DNA from: Chloroflexota bacterium
GTDB taxonomy: Bacteria > Chloroflexota > Limnocylindria > Limnocylindrales > CSP1-4
Reading direction: 5' to 3'
DNA length: 38,717 bases
NCBI GenBank assembly: GCA_021802585.1
Contig: JAJZRQ010000020.1
Span: 1-38,717, forward strand
This document shows positions 16,561 through 26,075 of this stretch, piece after piece (position 1 is the first letter of the stretch; every line of letters begins with the position of its first letter). Position numbers and translations under genes: made by a program. The notes under the pieces were generated by a model. It saw only the letters and a program-made list of their open reading frames with translations, did not search any database and was not told the origin of the DNA.

Positions 16561-18450
16561 CTACGGCGCCGGCGTGGCGGCGGGCGGCGTCGGAACGGGA
16601 GTCGGCGAGGGGGGCGGGGTCGGCTCGGCGGCCTTCCCGATGAGGAGGATTCCGTTGACCCGCCGGTAGTCGGAGTACCAGGTGTCGCTGTGGATCACCG
16701 TGCCCTGCGCGTCGCGGACGGTCCGGGTGATCCACACCTGCATCCCGTCGACGGGGTACTCGATCCGCTTCCGCTCGCCGGGCTTGAGGCTCGTCGTGTA
16801 CTGCGTGGAATCGGTGGCCCGCTGGACGTTGCGGACGATCGGCGTCGAGAAGGTGACGGTCCGCCCCGTCGGGGCCCCCCAGATCTGGAACGTGACGCGA
16901 CCCGGGCTCGCGTAGCCACGGATGAGGATGGGGCGGTCGGTGTCGTTCCGGAAGCGCATGCTCTGCTGGGCGCTGCCGCTCTTCCAGACGGTCGCGTCGA
17001 GCCCGATCGGGTAGCGCGAGATGTAGTAGTAGTGGTTGTCGCGCTCGAGGATCTCGAGCCCGGCCCGGGCCGCCGCGTTGAACAGCGTCGTGGAGCCAGA
17101 GCAGATCCCGCCGGCCAGCGCCCCGGTCGGCTCGGTCCGGCCGTTGAGGATCGCGCCGCCGTCGCGGTAGCCGCGGGCGTACGTCACGGGGCCCAGCGCG
17201 GACCAGAAGTCGAAGGTCGCACCCGGCGCCACGACGTAGCCGTTGATGTCGTTCGTCGGGATCGTGATGTTCGCCCCGTAGCCATTCCGCTCCGAGACCT
17301 CGTACTTCGTCGTCCACGACGAGAGGCGCTGCATGAGCGGGGCGGTCTTCTCGGCCTCGGCGGTCGTGAGCTCGGGCTCGAGGGTCGTGACGGCGAGGCC
17401 GACCGAGGGCAGCGGCTCGCCCGCCGGGATCGCCGCCCGGGCCTCGACCGCGGCGGAGACGAGGATCCTCGACGCGTCGACGTTGAGGGCCTGCCCGTCC
17501 TTCGCCGCGACGACGCCGACCACGGCGGAGCCGCGCCCGACGAGGAACCCGGCGTCCTTCGGCGCCTTGTCGATCTCCTTCGCCAGGGCGGCGAGCGCCT
17601 TCGTCGGCGCCCCCCGGTCGACGGAGGCGGCGTAGCTCCCGTCCGTCGTGCTCCCGAACCGGATCCAGGCCCGGACCGTCGTGGCGGGGATCGTCCAGCG
17701 CGCCGTGCCCCACGTGGCGACGACGTCGTTCGCCATCCGCGTCGCGGCCGCGACGGCGGCCGCGACCTCCGCGTCCGTCACTGCCGGCTCGACCGGCACG
17801 AGGTCGAAGGCGAGATGCAGGGTCGGCGGGGCCGCCGGGTCGGCGAGGCGCTCCCGGAGGGCCGCTGCCACCTCGGCGGCCGACAGCCCGCGGCCGGTGG
17901 CCGCAGAGCTCGTCGCGAAGCCGTCGGGCGTGACCGACGCCGAGCCGTTCGTCGGTGCGCGGCCGAACCGCTCCATCAGCCGGGCGACCTCGCGATCGAC
18001 GGCGGCCGGGTCGACGACGACGAGGGGCCCGATCCGGGTCCCGTCGAGGAGGCTCCGGACGCTCCTCGCGGCCCGGTCGACGGGGTCCCCGCCGCCGCGG
18101 CCGACCGACCAGGCGAGGTCGACGAGGGCGGCGACGTCGGCGCGGCGGCCGAGCGCCGCGTAGGGAACCTCGACGGTCGCGCCGTCGACGCGGACGGCGA
18201 CGCTCCCTGCGCCGTATCCCGCGAGCGCGCTCTCGAGCCGAGCGGCGGCCGCGTCGCGGGACAGGCCGGCGACGTCGACGCCGTCCACCGTCACACCGGG
18301 GAGGATCCGGTCCGCGTACTGCCCCTGGTAGGCCAGGAGAGCGCCGCTGCCGAAGGCGAGCGCGAGGACGAAGCCGGCCATGACGCCGAGGACGAGCCGG
18401 CCGACCGGAAGACCGTGGGCAGCGGGCGGGGCGGCGTCCGGAGTCGTCAT
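16561..18450 (-). CDS. VanW-domain protein with peptidoglycan-binding-like N-terminal repeats, single TM
   Basis: N-terminal TM, VTVDGVDVAGLSRDAAAARLE repeats, VanW core ATFDFWSALGPVTYARGYRDGGAILNGRTEPTGALAGGICSGSTTLFNAAARAGLEILERDNHYYYISRYPIGLDATV, Pro-rich tail. Confidence 0.9.
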   Translation of the reverse strand: MTTPDAAPPAAHGLPVGRLVLGVMAGFVLALAFGSGALLAYQGQYADRILPGVTVDGVDVAGLSRDAAAARLESALAGYGAGSVAVRVDGATVEVPYAALGRRADVAALVDLAWSVGRGGGDPVDRAARSVRSLLDGTRIGPLVVVDPAAVDREVARLMERFGRAPTNGSASVTPDGFATSSAATGRGLSAAEVAAALRERLADPAAPPTLHLAFDLVPVEPAVTDAEVAAAVAAATRMANDVVATWGTARWTIPATTVRAWIRFGSTTDGSYAASVDRGAPTKALAALAKEIDKAPKDAGFLVGRGSAVVGVVAAKDGQALNVDASRILVSAAVEARAAIPAGEPLPSVGLAVTTLEPELTTAEAEKTAPLMQRLSSWTTKYEVSERNGYGANITIPTNDINGYVVAPGATFDFWSALGPVTYARGYRDGGAILNGRTEPTGALAGGICSGSTTLFNAAARAGLEILERDNHYYYISRYPIGLDATVWKSGSAQQSMRFRNDTDRPILIRGYASPGRVTFQIWGAPTGRTVTFSTPIVRNVQRATDSTQYTTSLKPGERKRIEYPVDGMQVWITRTVRDAQGTVIHSDTWYSDYRRVNGILLIGKAAEPTPPPSPTPVPTPPAATPAP

Positions 18451-18534
18451 CGGGTCCGTGAGTCTACCAGCATCCCGCCAGGAGACGACCGGCCTCCGGC
18501 AGGCGTGACGGGCGGCGTGGAGCGCCGCCGTCGC

Positions 18535-19581
18535 TCAGCCGGCGCGCGGGATGACGACGATCCGGCGGTTCGGCTCCTCGCCGATCGATTGCGTCCCGAC
18601 CTGCGGGTGATCGCGGAGGGCGAGGTGGACCCACCGGCGCTCGAGGGCCGGCATCGGCTCCAGCTGGAGCATCTTGCCGGTCTCCACGACCCGGTCGGCG
18701 GCGCGGAGGGCGATCTCGCGGAGCTGCTTCTCGCGGCGCCCGCGGTAGCCCTCGACGTCGACGAGGACGCGCGTCCACTCGCCCATCTGGCGCGAGAGCA
18801 TGAGGTTCACGATGTGCTGGAGGGCGGAGAGGCGCTCCCCCTTGCGGCCGATGAGCGCGCCGAGCGCCTCGTGCTCCTCGTCGTCCACCCCGATGACGTC
18901 GAGGCGGTTCGTCTCGCCGGTCTGCACGACGACTTCGACGTCGAAGCCGAGATGCTCCATGAGCTGTTCGAGGATCGCCTTCCCGGCGTCGAGCGCCTGC
19001 GGGGACGCCTCGGCCGCCTGGAGCTCCTCCCGCTCGCGCGTGAGCGAGCGCGCGACCTGGACCATCTCCTCCTCGGCCGTGGAGACCGCCGACCCGCCGC
19101 GGTGCTCCCGGGTCCCCTCCGGGCGGGGCCGCCGCTCGTCGCGCTCGCGGCGGGGCGGGCGGTCGTCGCGCGGGTGCTCCTCGCGGCGCGGCGGGCGCTC
19201 CTCGCGGGGAGGCCGCTCGTCGCGGGAGGGCTCGGGGCGGGGCGGGCGGTCGTCGCGCGGGTGCTCCTCGCGGCGCGGCGGGCGCTCCTCGCGGCGGGGG
19301 CCGCGCTCCTCGCGGCGGGGGCCGCGGTCGTCGCGCTCGCGAGGCGGGCGCGCGGGGAGCGGCACGGCCTCCGCGGCGGTGCGCTTGGGGGCCTCGCCGC
19401 CGAGGGCGCTGCGCGGCGCGGCGACGATGCGCGCCGGCTCGGCCCCCATGCCGAGGACCCCGCGGCTGCCGGGGGTCAGGATCTCGAAGTCCAGCTCGTC
19501 GAGGCCCACGCCAAACGCCTCGCGGGCGCTCCGGAGGGCCTCCTCGACGGACTTGCCGGTGAACTCGCGGTACTCGCTCAT
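18535..19581 (-). CDS. khpB: Jag/KhpB-like RNA-binding protein (Jag-N, KH, R3H) with an R/E/P-rich repeat linker
   Basis: SEYREFTGKSVEEALRSAREAFGVGLDELDFEILTPGSRGVLGMGAEPARI; KH region VVQTGETNRLDVIGVDDEEHEALGALIGRKGERLSALQHIVNLML; R3H LEPMPALERRWVHLALRDHPQVGTQSIGEEPNRRIVVIPR. Sits next to yidC. Confidence 0.92.
   Translation of the reverse strand: MSEYREFTGKSVEEALRSAREAFGVGLDELDFEILTPGSRGVLGMGAEPARIVAAPRSALGGEAPKRTAAEAVPLPARPPRERDDRGPRREERGPRREERPPRREEHPRDDRPPRPEPSRDERPPREERPPRREEHPRDDRPPRRERDERRPRPEGTREHRGGSAVSTAEEEMVQVARSLTREREELQAAEASPQALDAGKAILEQLMEHLGFDVEVVVQTGETNRLDVIGVDDEEHEALGALIGRKGERLSALQHIVNLMLSRQMGEWTRVLVDVEGYRGRREKQLREIALRAADRVVETGKMLQLEPMPALERRWVHLALRDHPQVGTQSIGEEPNRRIVVIPRAG
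19151..19294. repeat. About 56-bp near-identical direct repeat, 87 bp apart, inside khpB
   Basis: cggggcgggcggtcgtcgcgcgggtgctcctcgcggcgcggcgggcgctcctcgcgg begins at 19151 and again at 19238. Encodes RPPRREEHPRDDRPPR units. Confidence 0.85.
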
Positions 19582-19585
19582 GGTG

Positions 19586-20800
19586 TCAGCGCTTTCTCCC
19601 TCGACGGCCCTGGCGGCCGCGTTCGCGTGGACGCACCGTCGCCGCCGCCGATGCGGCGCGGTCGGCCTCGGTGCGCGCGGCGGGGCGGGATTGGGTGGTC
19701 TTGCCGGCCTTCACGTCGCCCCGCGGCGGGCTTCCGAGCGTGGGGGCCTCGACGGGGAACCGCGGGCGGTGGTCGCGGGCGAAGCCAGGCGACCAGCCGA
19801 AGAGCGGGAACATCGAGCCCCAGCCGACGATCAGGTACTGCTGGACGATGCCGAAGACCGTGGTGACGATCCAGTAGATGAAGAGCCCGGCCGGCAGGAA
19901 GCCCCCGTACAGGATCGAGATCAGGGGGAGGAACAGGACGAGCTGCCGCTGCATCTTGCTGTTCTGGTCCTGGTAGGCCGGGTCGGACGGCGGCATCGTC
20001 ATCCGGCTCTGGACGAGCTGGAGGACCGCCGCGATGAAGGCGAGGATGCTGAAGCCGCCGATGAGCGGCAGGCTGAAGAGGACCTGCGGCCTCGAGACAT
20101 CCATGTTGCCGAGCCAGCCGACCGTCGTGTCGATGCACGGCCGGAAGGGGTCGTACGCCGCGGTGCCGAGGCCGTTGACGCACTGGGCGTCGAGGACCTT
20201 GACCCCGAACACGTGGAACATCGCCGTGGGATCCGGGTTCGTGAGCCCCTGGCTGATGACCGAGTAGATGATGAGGAGGAGGGGGAGCTGGAGGAGGACC
20301 GGCAGGCAGCCCGACGCCGGGTTGACGCCACGCTCCTTGTAGAGCTCCATCTGCGCCTGGCTGAAGCGGGCGCGGTCCCCCTTGTACCGCTTCTGGAGCT
20401 CCTTCAGCTCGGGCTGGATGAGCTGCATCCGCTTCGTCGAGACGATCTGGCGCCGGAACAGGGGGATGAGGGCCGCGCGGACGATGAGGGTCATGACGAC
20501 GATCGCGATCCCGATGTCGCCGGTGATCTGCTCGAACCAGACGAGGAGGATGAAGAGCGCCTGGAAGATCGGGTTGAGGAGCCAGGCGAGGAGGCTCGCG
20601 GGGTCGGCGGCCGGGACCGCGGGCCTGAGCGGCGGGTGCGGGGAGGCCGTCGCCGCCGCAGAGGCGCCCGGCGTGCCCCCGGGGACGACGGCGGGCGCCC
20701 CCGCGCAGGCCGCGACGAGGAGGACGAGGAGCGCGAGGAGGACGAGGAGCGCGAGGCGGTCGCGCCGGACGCGGGGGAGGGCCAGGGCTCGTGCGCTCAT
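19586..20800 (-). CDS. yidC: Membrane protein insertase YidC/Oxa1
   Basis: [83 protein letters not shown]. Confidence 0.95.
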   Translation of the reverse strand: MSARALALPRVRRDRLALLVLLALLVLLVAACAGAPAVVPGGTPGASAAATASPHPPLRPAVPAADPASLLAWLLNPIFQALFILLVWFEQITGDIGIAIVVMTLIVRAALIPLFRRQIVSTKRMQLIQPELKELQKRYKGDRARFSQAQMELYKERGVNPASGCLPVLLQLPLLLIIYSVISQGLTNPDPTAMFHVFGVKVLDAQCVNGLGTAAYDPFRPCIDTTVGWLGNMDVSRPQVLFSLPLIGGFSILAFIAAVLQLVQSRMTMPPSDPAYQDQNSKMQRQLVLFLPLISILYGGFLPAGLFIYWIVTTVFGIVQQYLIVGWGSMFPLFGWSPGFARDHRPRFPVEAPTLGSPPRGDVKAGKTTQSRPAARTEADRAASAAATVRPRERGRQGRRGRKR

Positions 20801-21003
20801 CGGACGGGGTCGTACCCGCCGGGGTGCCCCGGATGGCAGCGGGCGATCCGCCTCGCCCCCATCCAGCTCCCCCGCAGGAGGCCGTACTTGTCGATCGCCT
20901 GCTCCGTGTAGTGCGAGCAGGTGGGGTAGTAGCGGCAGCTCGGCGGCAGCCAGGCGAACGCGAGCCGATAGAGATGGATGAGGCCGATCCCGATCCGCTT
21001 CAC
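20797..21003 (-). CDS. yidD: Membrane protein insertion efficiency factor YidD
   Basis: [67 protein letters not shown]. Confidence 0.96.
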   Translation of the reverse strand: MKRIGIGLIHLYRLAFAWLPPSCRYYPTCSHYTEQAIDKYGLLRGSWMGARRIARCHPGHPGGYDPVR

Positions 21004-21374
21004 GCGTCCGCTGGTCCTCCGAGCACCCCTCCCCGCCGGAGGAGCCGCTCCAGCGCCTCGACGAGCGCCGCGTGGTCCGCGTCCACGAGCGCCGGCCGGG
21101 CGATGATCAGAACGTCCCAGCCCGGCTGGAACGAGGGCGCCATCACCCTGAGTGCCTCCCGGAGCCGGCGGCGGACCCGGTTCCGGACGACTGCGCCCCC
21201 GACCGCTCGGCCGGTGGCGAGCCCGAAGCGAACGCCGTCGTCGCCGGTCCTCAGGATCCGGGCGGTCATGAGCGGGTGGGACCGGGAGGTCCCGCGGGCC
21301 TGGATCGCCGCGAAGTCCGCGGGCCGGGTGAGCATCGCGAGCCGCCCGCGGGGACGACCCGGTGCCGGCGTCAG
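21000..21374 (-). CDS. rnpA: Ribonuclease P protein component
   Basis: [71 protein letters not shown] 21374 (CTGA overlap with the rpmH stop) proposed as start; ATG 21335 and GTG 21530 are alternatives. Confidence 0.9.
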   Translation of the reverse strand: MTPAPGRPRGRLAMLTRPADFAAIQARGTSRSHPLMTARILRTGDDGVRFGLATGRAVGGAVVRNRVRRRLREALRVMAPSFQPGWDVLIIARPALVDADHAALVEALERLLRRGGVLGGPADA

Positions 21375-21505
21375 GCCGTCAGCCGCTTGCGGCCCCGAGC
21401 GCGACGAGCGGCAAGGACGCGCCGGCCCCCCGGGGTCTTCATCCGGGCGCGGAAGCCGTGCTCCTTCGCGCGATGGCGCTTCTTCGGCTGATAGGTCTGC
21501 TTCAT
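21371..21505 (-). CDS. rpmH: 50S ribosomal protein L34
   Basis: [44 protein letters not shown], canonical L34. Confidence 0.97.
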   Translation of the reverse strand: MKQTYQPKKRHRAKEHGFRARMKTPGGRRVLAARRARGRKRLTA

Positions 21506-21618
21506 CGGGCGTCGTGTCTTCCTCTTCCACGGTCGGCCCCCGGGCCGGATCGCCGCGCGAGCCGGGGAGGCACGCAAACGCGCCGGGCGCACTGCGCCGG
21601 GCGCGTCAACGCGACCCG

Positions 21619-21647
21619 ATTATGGAACGGCCCGATCGGGGTGTCAA
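21619..21647 (-). promoter_or_regulatory. Promoter for the rpmH-rnpA-yidD-yidC-khpB block (TTGACA-17-CATAAT)
   Basis: On the minus strand TTGACA (21647-21642), exactly 17 nt, CATAAT (21624-21619), about 110 nt upstream of rpmH. Confidence 0.72.
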
Positions 21648-21963
21648 AGGAAGCCCCCGGCACGAGCGTCCGGGGGCCACGCGCGCAGCCGGGCGGCCGG
21701 CGTCGGCGGGCGCCGCGATACCCCCAGGGAGTATGGCCGAATCGAGGCCGAATCGCCTTGCGATGGCCTCCGGCGCGGTGCTACCATGCGTCGGCCCACG
21801 GCGCCGGGACGCCCGCGGGCGACCTCGGGGGGAGCCCCGGGGGCGGCCCACGGAGGCGGGTCCAGCGCGCTGGGGCCGTCCGCTCGCGTCCGCTCCCGGT
21901 CCCCGCCGCACCTCGTCGTCGTCACCTCCAGCCGGCGCTCCGTCGCCGGGCAACAGGGTCCTC

Positions 21964-23319
21964 ATGGACGCGAAGCACATCTGGCGCGCGGCGCTCGGCG
22001 AGCTCCAGGTCGCGCTCTCTCCGGCCAACTTCGAGACCTGGCTCCGCCATACCTCGCTCGTGGACGTCGACGACACGCGCTTCCAGATCGCGGTGCCGAA
22101 CGGCTTCGCGAAGGACTGGCTCGAGGCGCGGTACCGGCCCCTCATCTCCCAGACACTGGCCCGGATCGTCGGCTACAGCGTGCAGGTGGAGTTCGTCGTG
22201 CGCGAGGACGCCGGGCGGGCCGCGGACGCGCGCGCCGACGCCCCGGCGCCGCCGGTGCGCGTCGAGCCGGGCCGCGTCGGCGGGGAGGGGACGGCCGCCA
22301 GCCTGAACCCCCGCTACACGTTCGCGAGCTTCATCGTCGGCTCGGCGAACCGGCTCGCCCACGCCGCCGCGCTCTCGGTCGCGGAGCGTCCCGGGCACGC
22401 CTACAACCCGCTCTTCCTCTATGGCGGAGTGGGGCTCGGCAAGACCCACCTCATGCACGCGATCGGGAACGCCGTCATCGCCCGCTTCCCACGGAAGAAG
22501 GTCGTCTACGCGACGAGCGAGAAGTTCACGAACGAGTTCATCACGAGCATCCAGCAGGGCCGGATCGACGACTTCCGGGCCCGCTACCGGCGGATCGACC
22601 TCCTCCTCATCGACGACATCCAGTTCATCGCCGACAAGGAGCGGACGCAGGAGGAGTTCTTCCACACGTTCAACGCGATCCACGAGGACGGCAAGCAGAT
22701 CGTCCTCTCGTCGGACCGGCCGCCGAAGCAGATCACGACGCTCGAGGAACGCCTCCGCAGCCGGTTCGAGTGGGGCCTCATCGCCGACCTCACGGCCCCC
22801 GACCTGGAGACCAGGATCGCGATCCTGCGGGCGAAGGCGGAGGAGTCGGCGGTGCCGATCGGCTCCGACGTCGTCGAGTTCATCGCCCGCAAGGTCGTGA
22901 GCAACATCCGGGAGCTCGAGGGGGCCCTCAACCGCGTCGTCGCGTACGCGAGCATGGGGGCGATGCCGATCACGATCGAGCTCGCCCAGGCGGTCCTCTC
23001 GAACGTCCTCTACAACCCCAAGAAGCGGCAGGTCACGCCGGAGAAGATCGCCCGGGCCGTCGCCGAGTACTACGGCGTCGCCATGGAGGCGCTCCGCGGC
23101 CAGAAGCGCGACAAGGCGATCGTCATGCCGCGCCAGATCGCGATGTTCCTCATGCGCGAGGAGACCGACGTCTCCCTCCTCCGGATCGGCGCCGAGCTCG
23201 GCGGGCGGGACCATTCGACCGTGCTCCATGCGTGCGACAAGATCACCCGCGAATCCTCGGTGAACGACGAGCTCCGCCGGGACATCGCGGCCGTCCGCGA
23301 GCTGATCTACGCCGACTGA
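21964..23319 (+). CDS. dnaA: Chromosomal replication initiator protein DnaA
   Basis: YNPLFLYGGVGLGKTHLMHAIGN, LLLIDDIQFIADKERTQEEFFHTFNAIHEDGKQIVLSSDRPPKQITTLEERLRSRFEWGL, domain IV GGRDHSTVLHACDKI. Confidence 0.98.
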   Translation: MDAKHIWRAALGELQVALSPANFETWLRHTSLVDVDDTRFQIAVPNGFAKDWLEARYRPLISQTLARIVGYSVQVEFVVREDAGRAADARADAPAPPVRVEPGRVGGEGTAASLNPRYTFASFIVGSANRLAHAAALSVAERPGHAYNPLFLYGGVGLGKTHLMHAIGNAVIARFPRKKVVYATSEKFTNEFITSIQQGRIDDFRARYRRIDLLLIDDIQFIADKERTQEEFFHTFNAIHEDGKQIVLSSDRPPKQITTLEERLRSRFEWGLIADLTAPDLETRIAILRAKAEESAVPIGSDVVEFIARKVVSNIRELEGALNRVVAYASMGAMPITIELAQAVLSNVLYNPKKRQVTPEKIARAVAEYYGVAMEALRGQKRDKAIVMPRQIAMFLMREETDVSLLRIGAELGGRDHSTVLHACDKITRESSVNDELRRDIAAVRELIYAD

Positions 23320-23722
23320 ACCCGGGGCTGCGCCCGCCCCGCCGGCTGCTCCGTGTGGACAAGGCTGCCGAAACGGTGGAAAGCCGATGCCCGGTGTGGA
23401 CAATCCGGCCGGCGCGGGCTCCTCCCGGTCCACGAGCCGGGGCCGCGCCCGCCGCGTCGCGGGGACCTCCCCGACGGGGCTGTCCCCCCGTCCACCGTCG
23501 TCGCGCCGGGATCCCACCCCCGATCCCGTGTCGTCCACGTCCGGCGGCCTGTCGTCCACGTCCCACCGCCGCACGGCGCCGCACGACCGTCCACGCCGTC
23601 CACGGGATGATGACGACGGTGATGACATTCCATGCGAAGATGACACCCAACGAGCCCGCCGCTGGTCCGGCCCCTCGAGCCCGCCGGCCCCTTTCCGTCC
23701 GTGCACCCGGAGTGACACGCCC
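23320..23722. other. Candidate replication origin (oriC) in the dnaA-dnaN intergenic region
   Basis: Two exact TGTGGACAA boxes (TTGTCCACA on -) at 23354-23362 and 23395-23403. Opposite-orientation GTCCAC boxes at 23426, 23488, 23531, 23552, 23587, 23596. Relatively AT-richer stretch about 23604-23650. Confidence 0.8.
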
Positions 23723-24838
23723 GTGAACCTGTCGGTCATCCAGGAGAACCTCGCCCGCGGCCTCTCCGTCGTCAGCCACGCGGTCTCGAGCCGGAGCACG
23801 CTGCCCGTCCTCGCGAACGTCCTCCTCCGCACGGAAGACGCCGGCCTCAAGCTCACGGCGACGAACCTGGAGATCGGGATCACGTACTGGGTGCCGGGCA
23901 AGATCGAGACGGACGGCGCGATCACCGTCCCCGCCCGGCTCCTCACCGACGTCGTCAACTCGCTGCCGAACGAGCGGATCGACCTCGAGCTGAGCGGCGG
24001 CGACCGGCTCCACCTGCGCTGTGGGCGCTACGAGACGCACCTGCGGGGGATCGATGCCGACGAGTTCCCGGCAATCGCCGCGGCAGGCGAGCGCCCGACG
24101 ACTCGGGTGAGCCAGAAGGTCCTGAAGCGGGCCCTCTCGGAGATCGCCTTCGCGGCCGCGAGCGACGAGGCGCGCCCGATCCTCACCGGCGTCCTCACCC
24201 GCCTCGAGGGCGACCGCATCACGCTCGCCGCGGCCGACAACTACCGGATCGCGATCACGACGATCCCCGGCCTCGACGCCGTCGAGGAGACGAGCGTCGT
24301 GGTCCCCGCCCGCTCCTACGCCGAGCTCGCCCGCGTCCTCGTCGACACCGACGACCCGATCGAGATCATCCTCTCGGCCCAGAAGAGCCAGGTCCTCTTC
24401 CACGTCGAGGGCGTGGACCTCGTGAGCCGCCTCATCGAAGGGCAGTTCCCGAACTACCAGCAGGTCCTCCCGACGAGCCACGCGACGCGCGTCGAGCTCG
24501 ACCGCGAAGACCTCCTCAAGGCGGTTCGCCTCGCCGCGTACATCGCGAGCGCGTCGGCGAACATCGTCAAGCTGCAGGTCGCCCCCGAAGGCGCGCCCCA
24601 GGTGACCGTCGCGGCGGCCGCCGACGTCGGCGATCACCAGGGCGTCGTCGACGCGACGGTCGAGGGCGACGGGACGACGATCGCGTTCAACGCGAAGTAC
24701 CTCGGCGACGTGCTCCAGAACGTCGACGCCGACCGCTTCGTGATCGAGCTCAACGGGCCGCTCTCGCCGGGCGTCTTCCGGCCGGCCGACGGGCGCGACT
24801 ACACGCACGTCGTCATGCCGGTCCGGACGGCCTCCTGA
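23723..24838 (+). CDS. dnaN: DNA polymerase III subunit beta (sliding clamp)
   Basis: NLSVIQENLARGLSVVSHAVSSRSTLPVLANVLLRTEDAGLKLTATNLEIGI...VSRLIEGQFPNYQQVLPTSH...; C-terminal YTHVVMPVR. GTG start at 23723. Confidence 0.97.
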   Translation: MNLSVIQENLARGLSVVSHAVSSRSTLPVLANVLLRTEDAGLKLTATNLEIGITYWVPGKIETDGAITVPARLLTDVVNSLPNERIDLELSGGDRLHLRCGRYETHLRGIDADEFPAIAAAGERPTTRVSQKVLKRALSEIAFAAASDEARPILTGVLTRLEGDRITLAAADNYRIAITTIPGLDAVEETSVVVPARSYAELARVLVDTDDPIEIILSAQKSQVLFHVEGVDLVSRLIEGQFPNYQQVLPTSHATRVELDREDLLKAVRLAAYIASASANIVKLQVAPEGAPQVTVAAAADVGDHQGVVDATVEGDGTTIAFNAKYLGDVLQNVDADRFVIELNGPLSPGVFRPADGRDYTHVVMPVRTAS

Positions 24839-24878
24839 CCGGCGCTGGGAGGGCGGGCGCGACCGCCCGGCTCGGACC

Positions 24879-26075
24879 CTGCTCACGTCCCTCCACCTCG
24901 CCGGCTTCCGCGCCTACGACGGGCTGACCGCGTCGTTCGGCGCCGGCCCGCAGCTCGTCTGGGGGGCGAACGCCGCGGGCAAGACGAGCCTCCTCGAGGC
25001 GATCGTCCTCCTCGCCCGCGGCTCGTCGCACCGCACGGGCGCCGACGGCGAGATGGTCCGCTGGGGAGCCCCGTTCGCCCGCGTGGACGGCCGCCGGGAG
25101 GACGCCCGTGGCGCCACCGAGCTCGACGTCACCCTCGTCCGGGAAGGGCCGGCCGGGGGGCGGAAGCGGATCCGGGTCAACGGCGTCCCGCGCCGCGCGG
25201 CCGCGCTCGCGGGTGAGCTCCGGGTCGTCGTCTTCGCTCCCGAGGACATGCTGCTCGTCGTCGGGCCGCCGGCGCTCCGGCGCGGCGCCCTCGACGCGCT
25301 CGCGACCCAGCGCTTCCCGGCCTACGGCGCCGACCTCGTGACGTACGGCCGGGCGCTCGCCCAGCGGAACCATCTCCTGCGGGCGATTCGCGAGGAGCGC
25401 GCGACGCGCGACCAGCTCCCGTACTGGGACGGGCGGCTCGCGGAGGCCGGCGGGGCGGTCCTCGCGGCCCGCCGCGCGCTCCTCGCCGAGCTCGCCGAGC
25501 CGCTCGCCGCCGCCCACCGGGAGGTCGCCCCGGAGGAAGGAGCGCTCGGCCTCGCGTACGTGACGAACGCGCCGCCGCGGGAGGGCGAGCGGCCCCCCGA
25601 GACCCTCGCCCGACGGCTCGCCGAGACGGCCGAGAAGGAGCTGTGGAACGGCACGACCCTCGTCGGGCCGCACCGCGACGACGTCGCCTTCGTGCGCGAG
25701 GGGCGCGACCTCGCGTCGTTCGCCTCGCGGGGCCAGCAGCGGACGGCGATCCTCGCCCTCAAGCTCGCCGAGCTCGACCTGCTCGCCGAGCTCGACGGGC
25801 GCCCGCCGCTCCTCCTCCTCGACGATGTCTTCTCGGAGCTCGACCCGGCGCGTCGCGGCCATCTCGTCCGGCGGATCGCGACGCTTCCCCAGGCGTTCGT
25901 CACGACGACGACCCTCGAGGACCTCGACCCGGCGCTGCGCGCGGTCGCGACGGGGTGGCGCGTCGAGCCGGGTGGCGAGGCGGAGACGGGGCCGGCGGGG
26001 CCGGCAACCGATCGCGAGGGGGACGCCGGCGGACGGAACGGCCGGGGCGCCCGGCTCGTGGGGGCTCGCGGGTGA
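24879..26075 (+). CDS. recF: DNA replication/repair protein RecF (non-canonical start proposed)
   Basis: (M)LTSLHLAGFRAYDGLTASFGAGPQLVWGANAAGKTSLLEAIVLLARGSSHR..., FVREGRDLASFASRGQQRTAILALKLAELDLL, LLLLDDVFSELDPARRGHLV. The ORF-track ATG 25053 would remove Walker A. Confidence 0.93.
   Translation: MLTSLHLAGFRAYDGLTASFGAGPQLVWGANAAGKTSLLEAIVLLARGSSHRTGADGEMVRWGAPFARVDGRREDARGATELDVTLVREGPAGGRKRIRVNGVPRRAAALAGELRVVVFAPEDMLLVVGPPALRRGALDALATQRFPAYGADLVTYGRALAQRNHLLRAIREERATRDQLPYWDGRLAEAGGAVLAARRALLAELAEPLAAAHREVAPEEGALGLAYVTNAPPREGERPPETLARRLAETAEKELWNGTTLVGPHRDDVAFVREGRDLASFASRGQQRTAILALKLAELDLLAELDGRPPLLLLDDVFSELDPARRGHLVRRIATLPQAFVTTTTLEDLDPALRAVATGWRVEPGGEAETGPAGPATDREGDAGGRNGRGARLVGARG

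Noticed and set aside
16465-19866. 1133-aa plus-strand ORF opposite VanW and khpB
   Set aside because: Low-complexity antisense frame; both minus-strand genes have conserved domains.
21922-23958. 678-aa minus-strand ORF across dnaA and oriC
   Set aside because: Antisense to dnaA, covers the origin; no domain signal.
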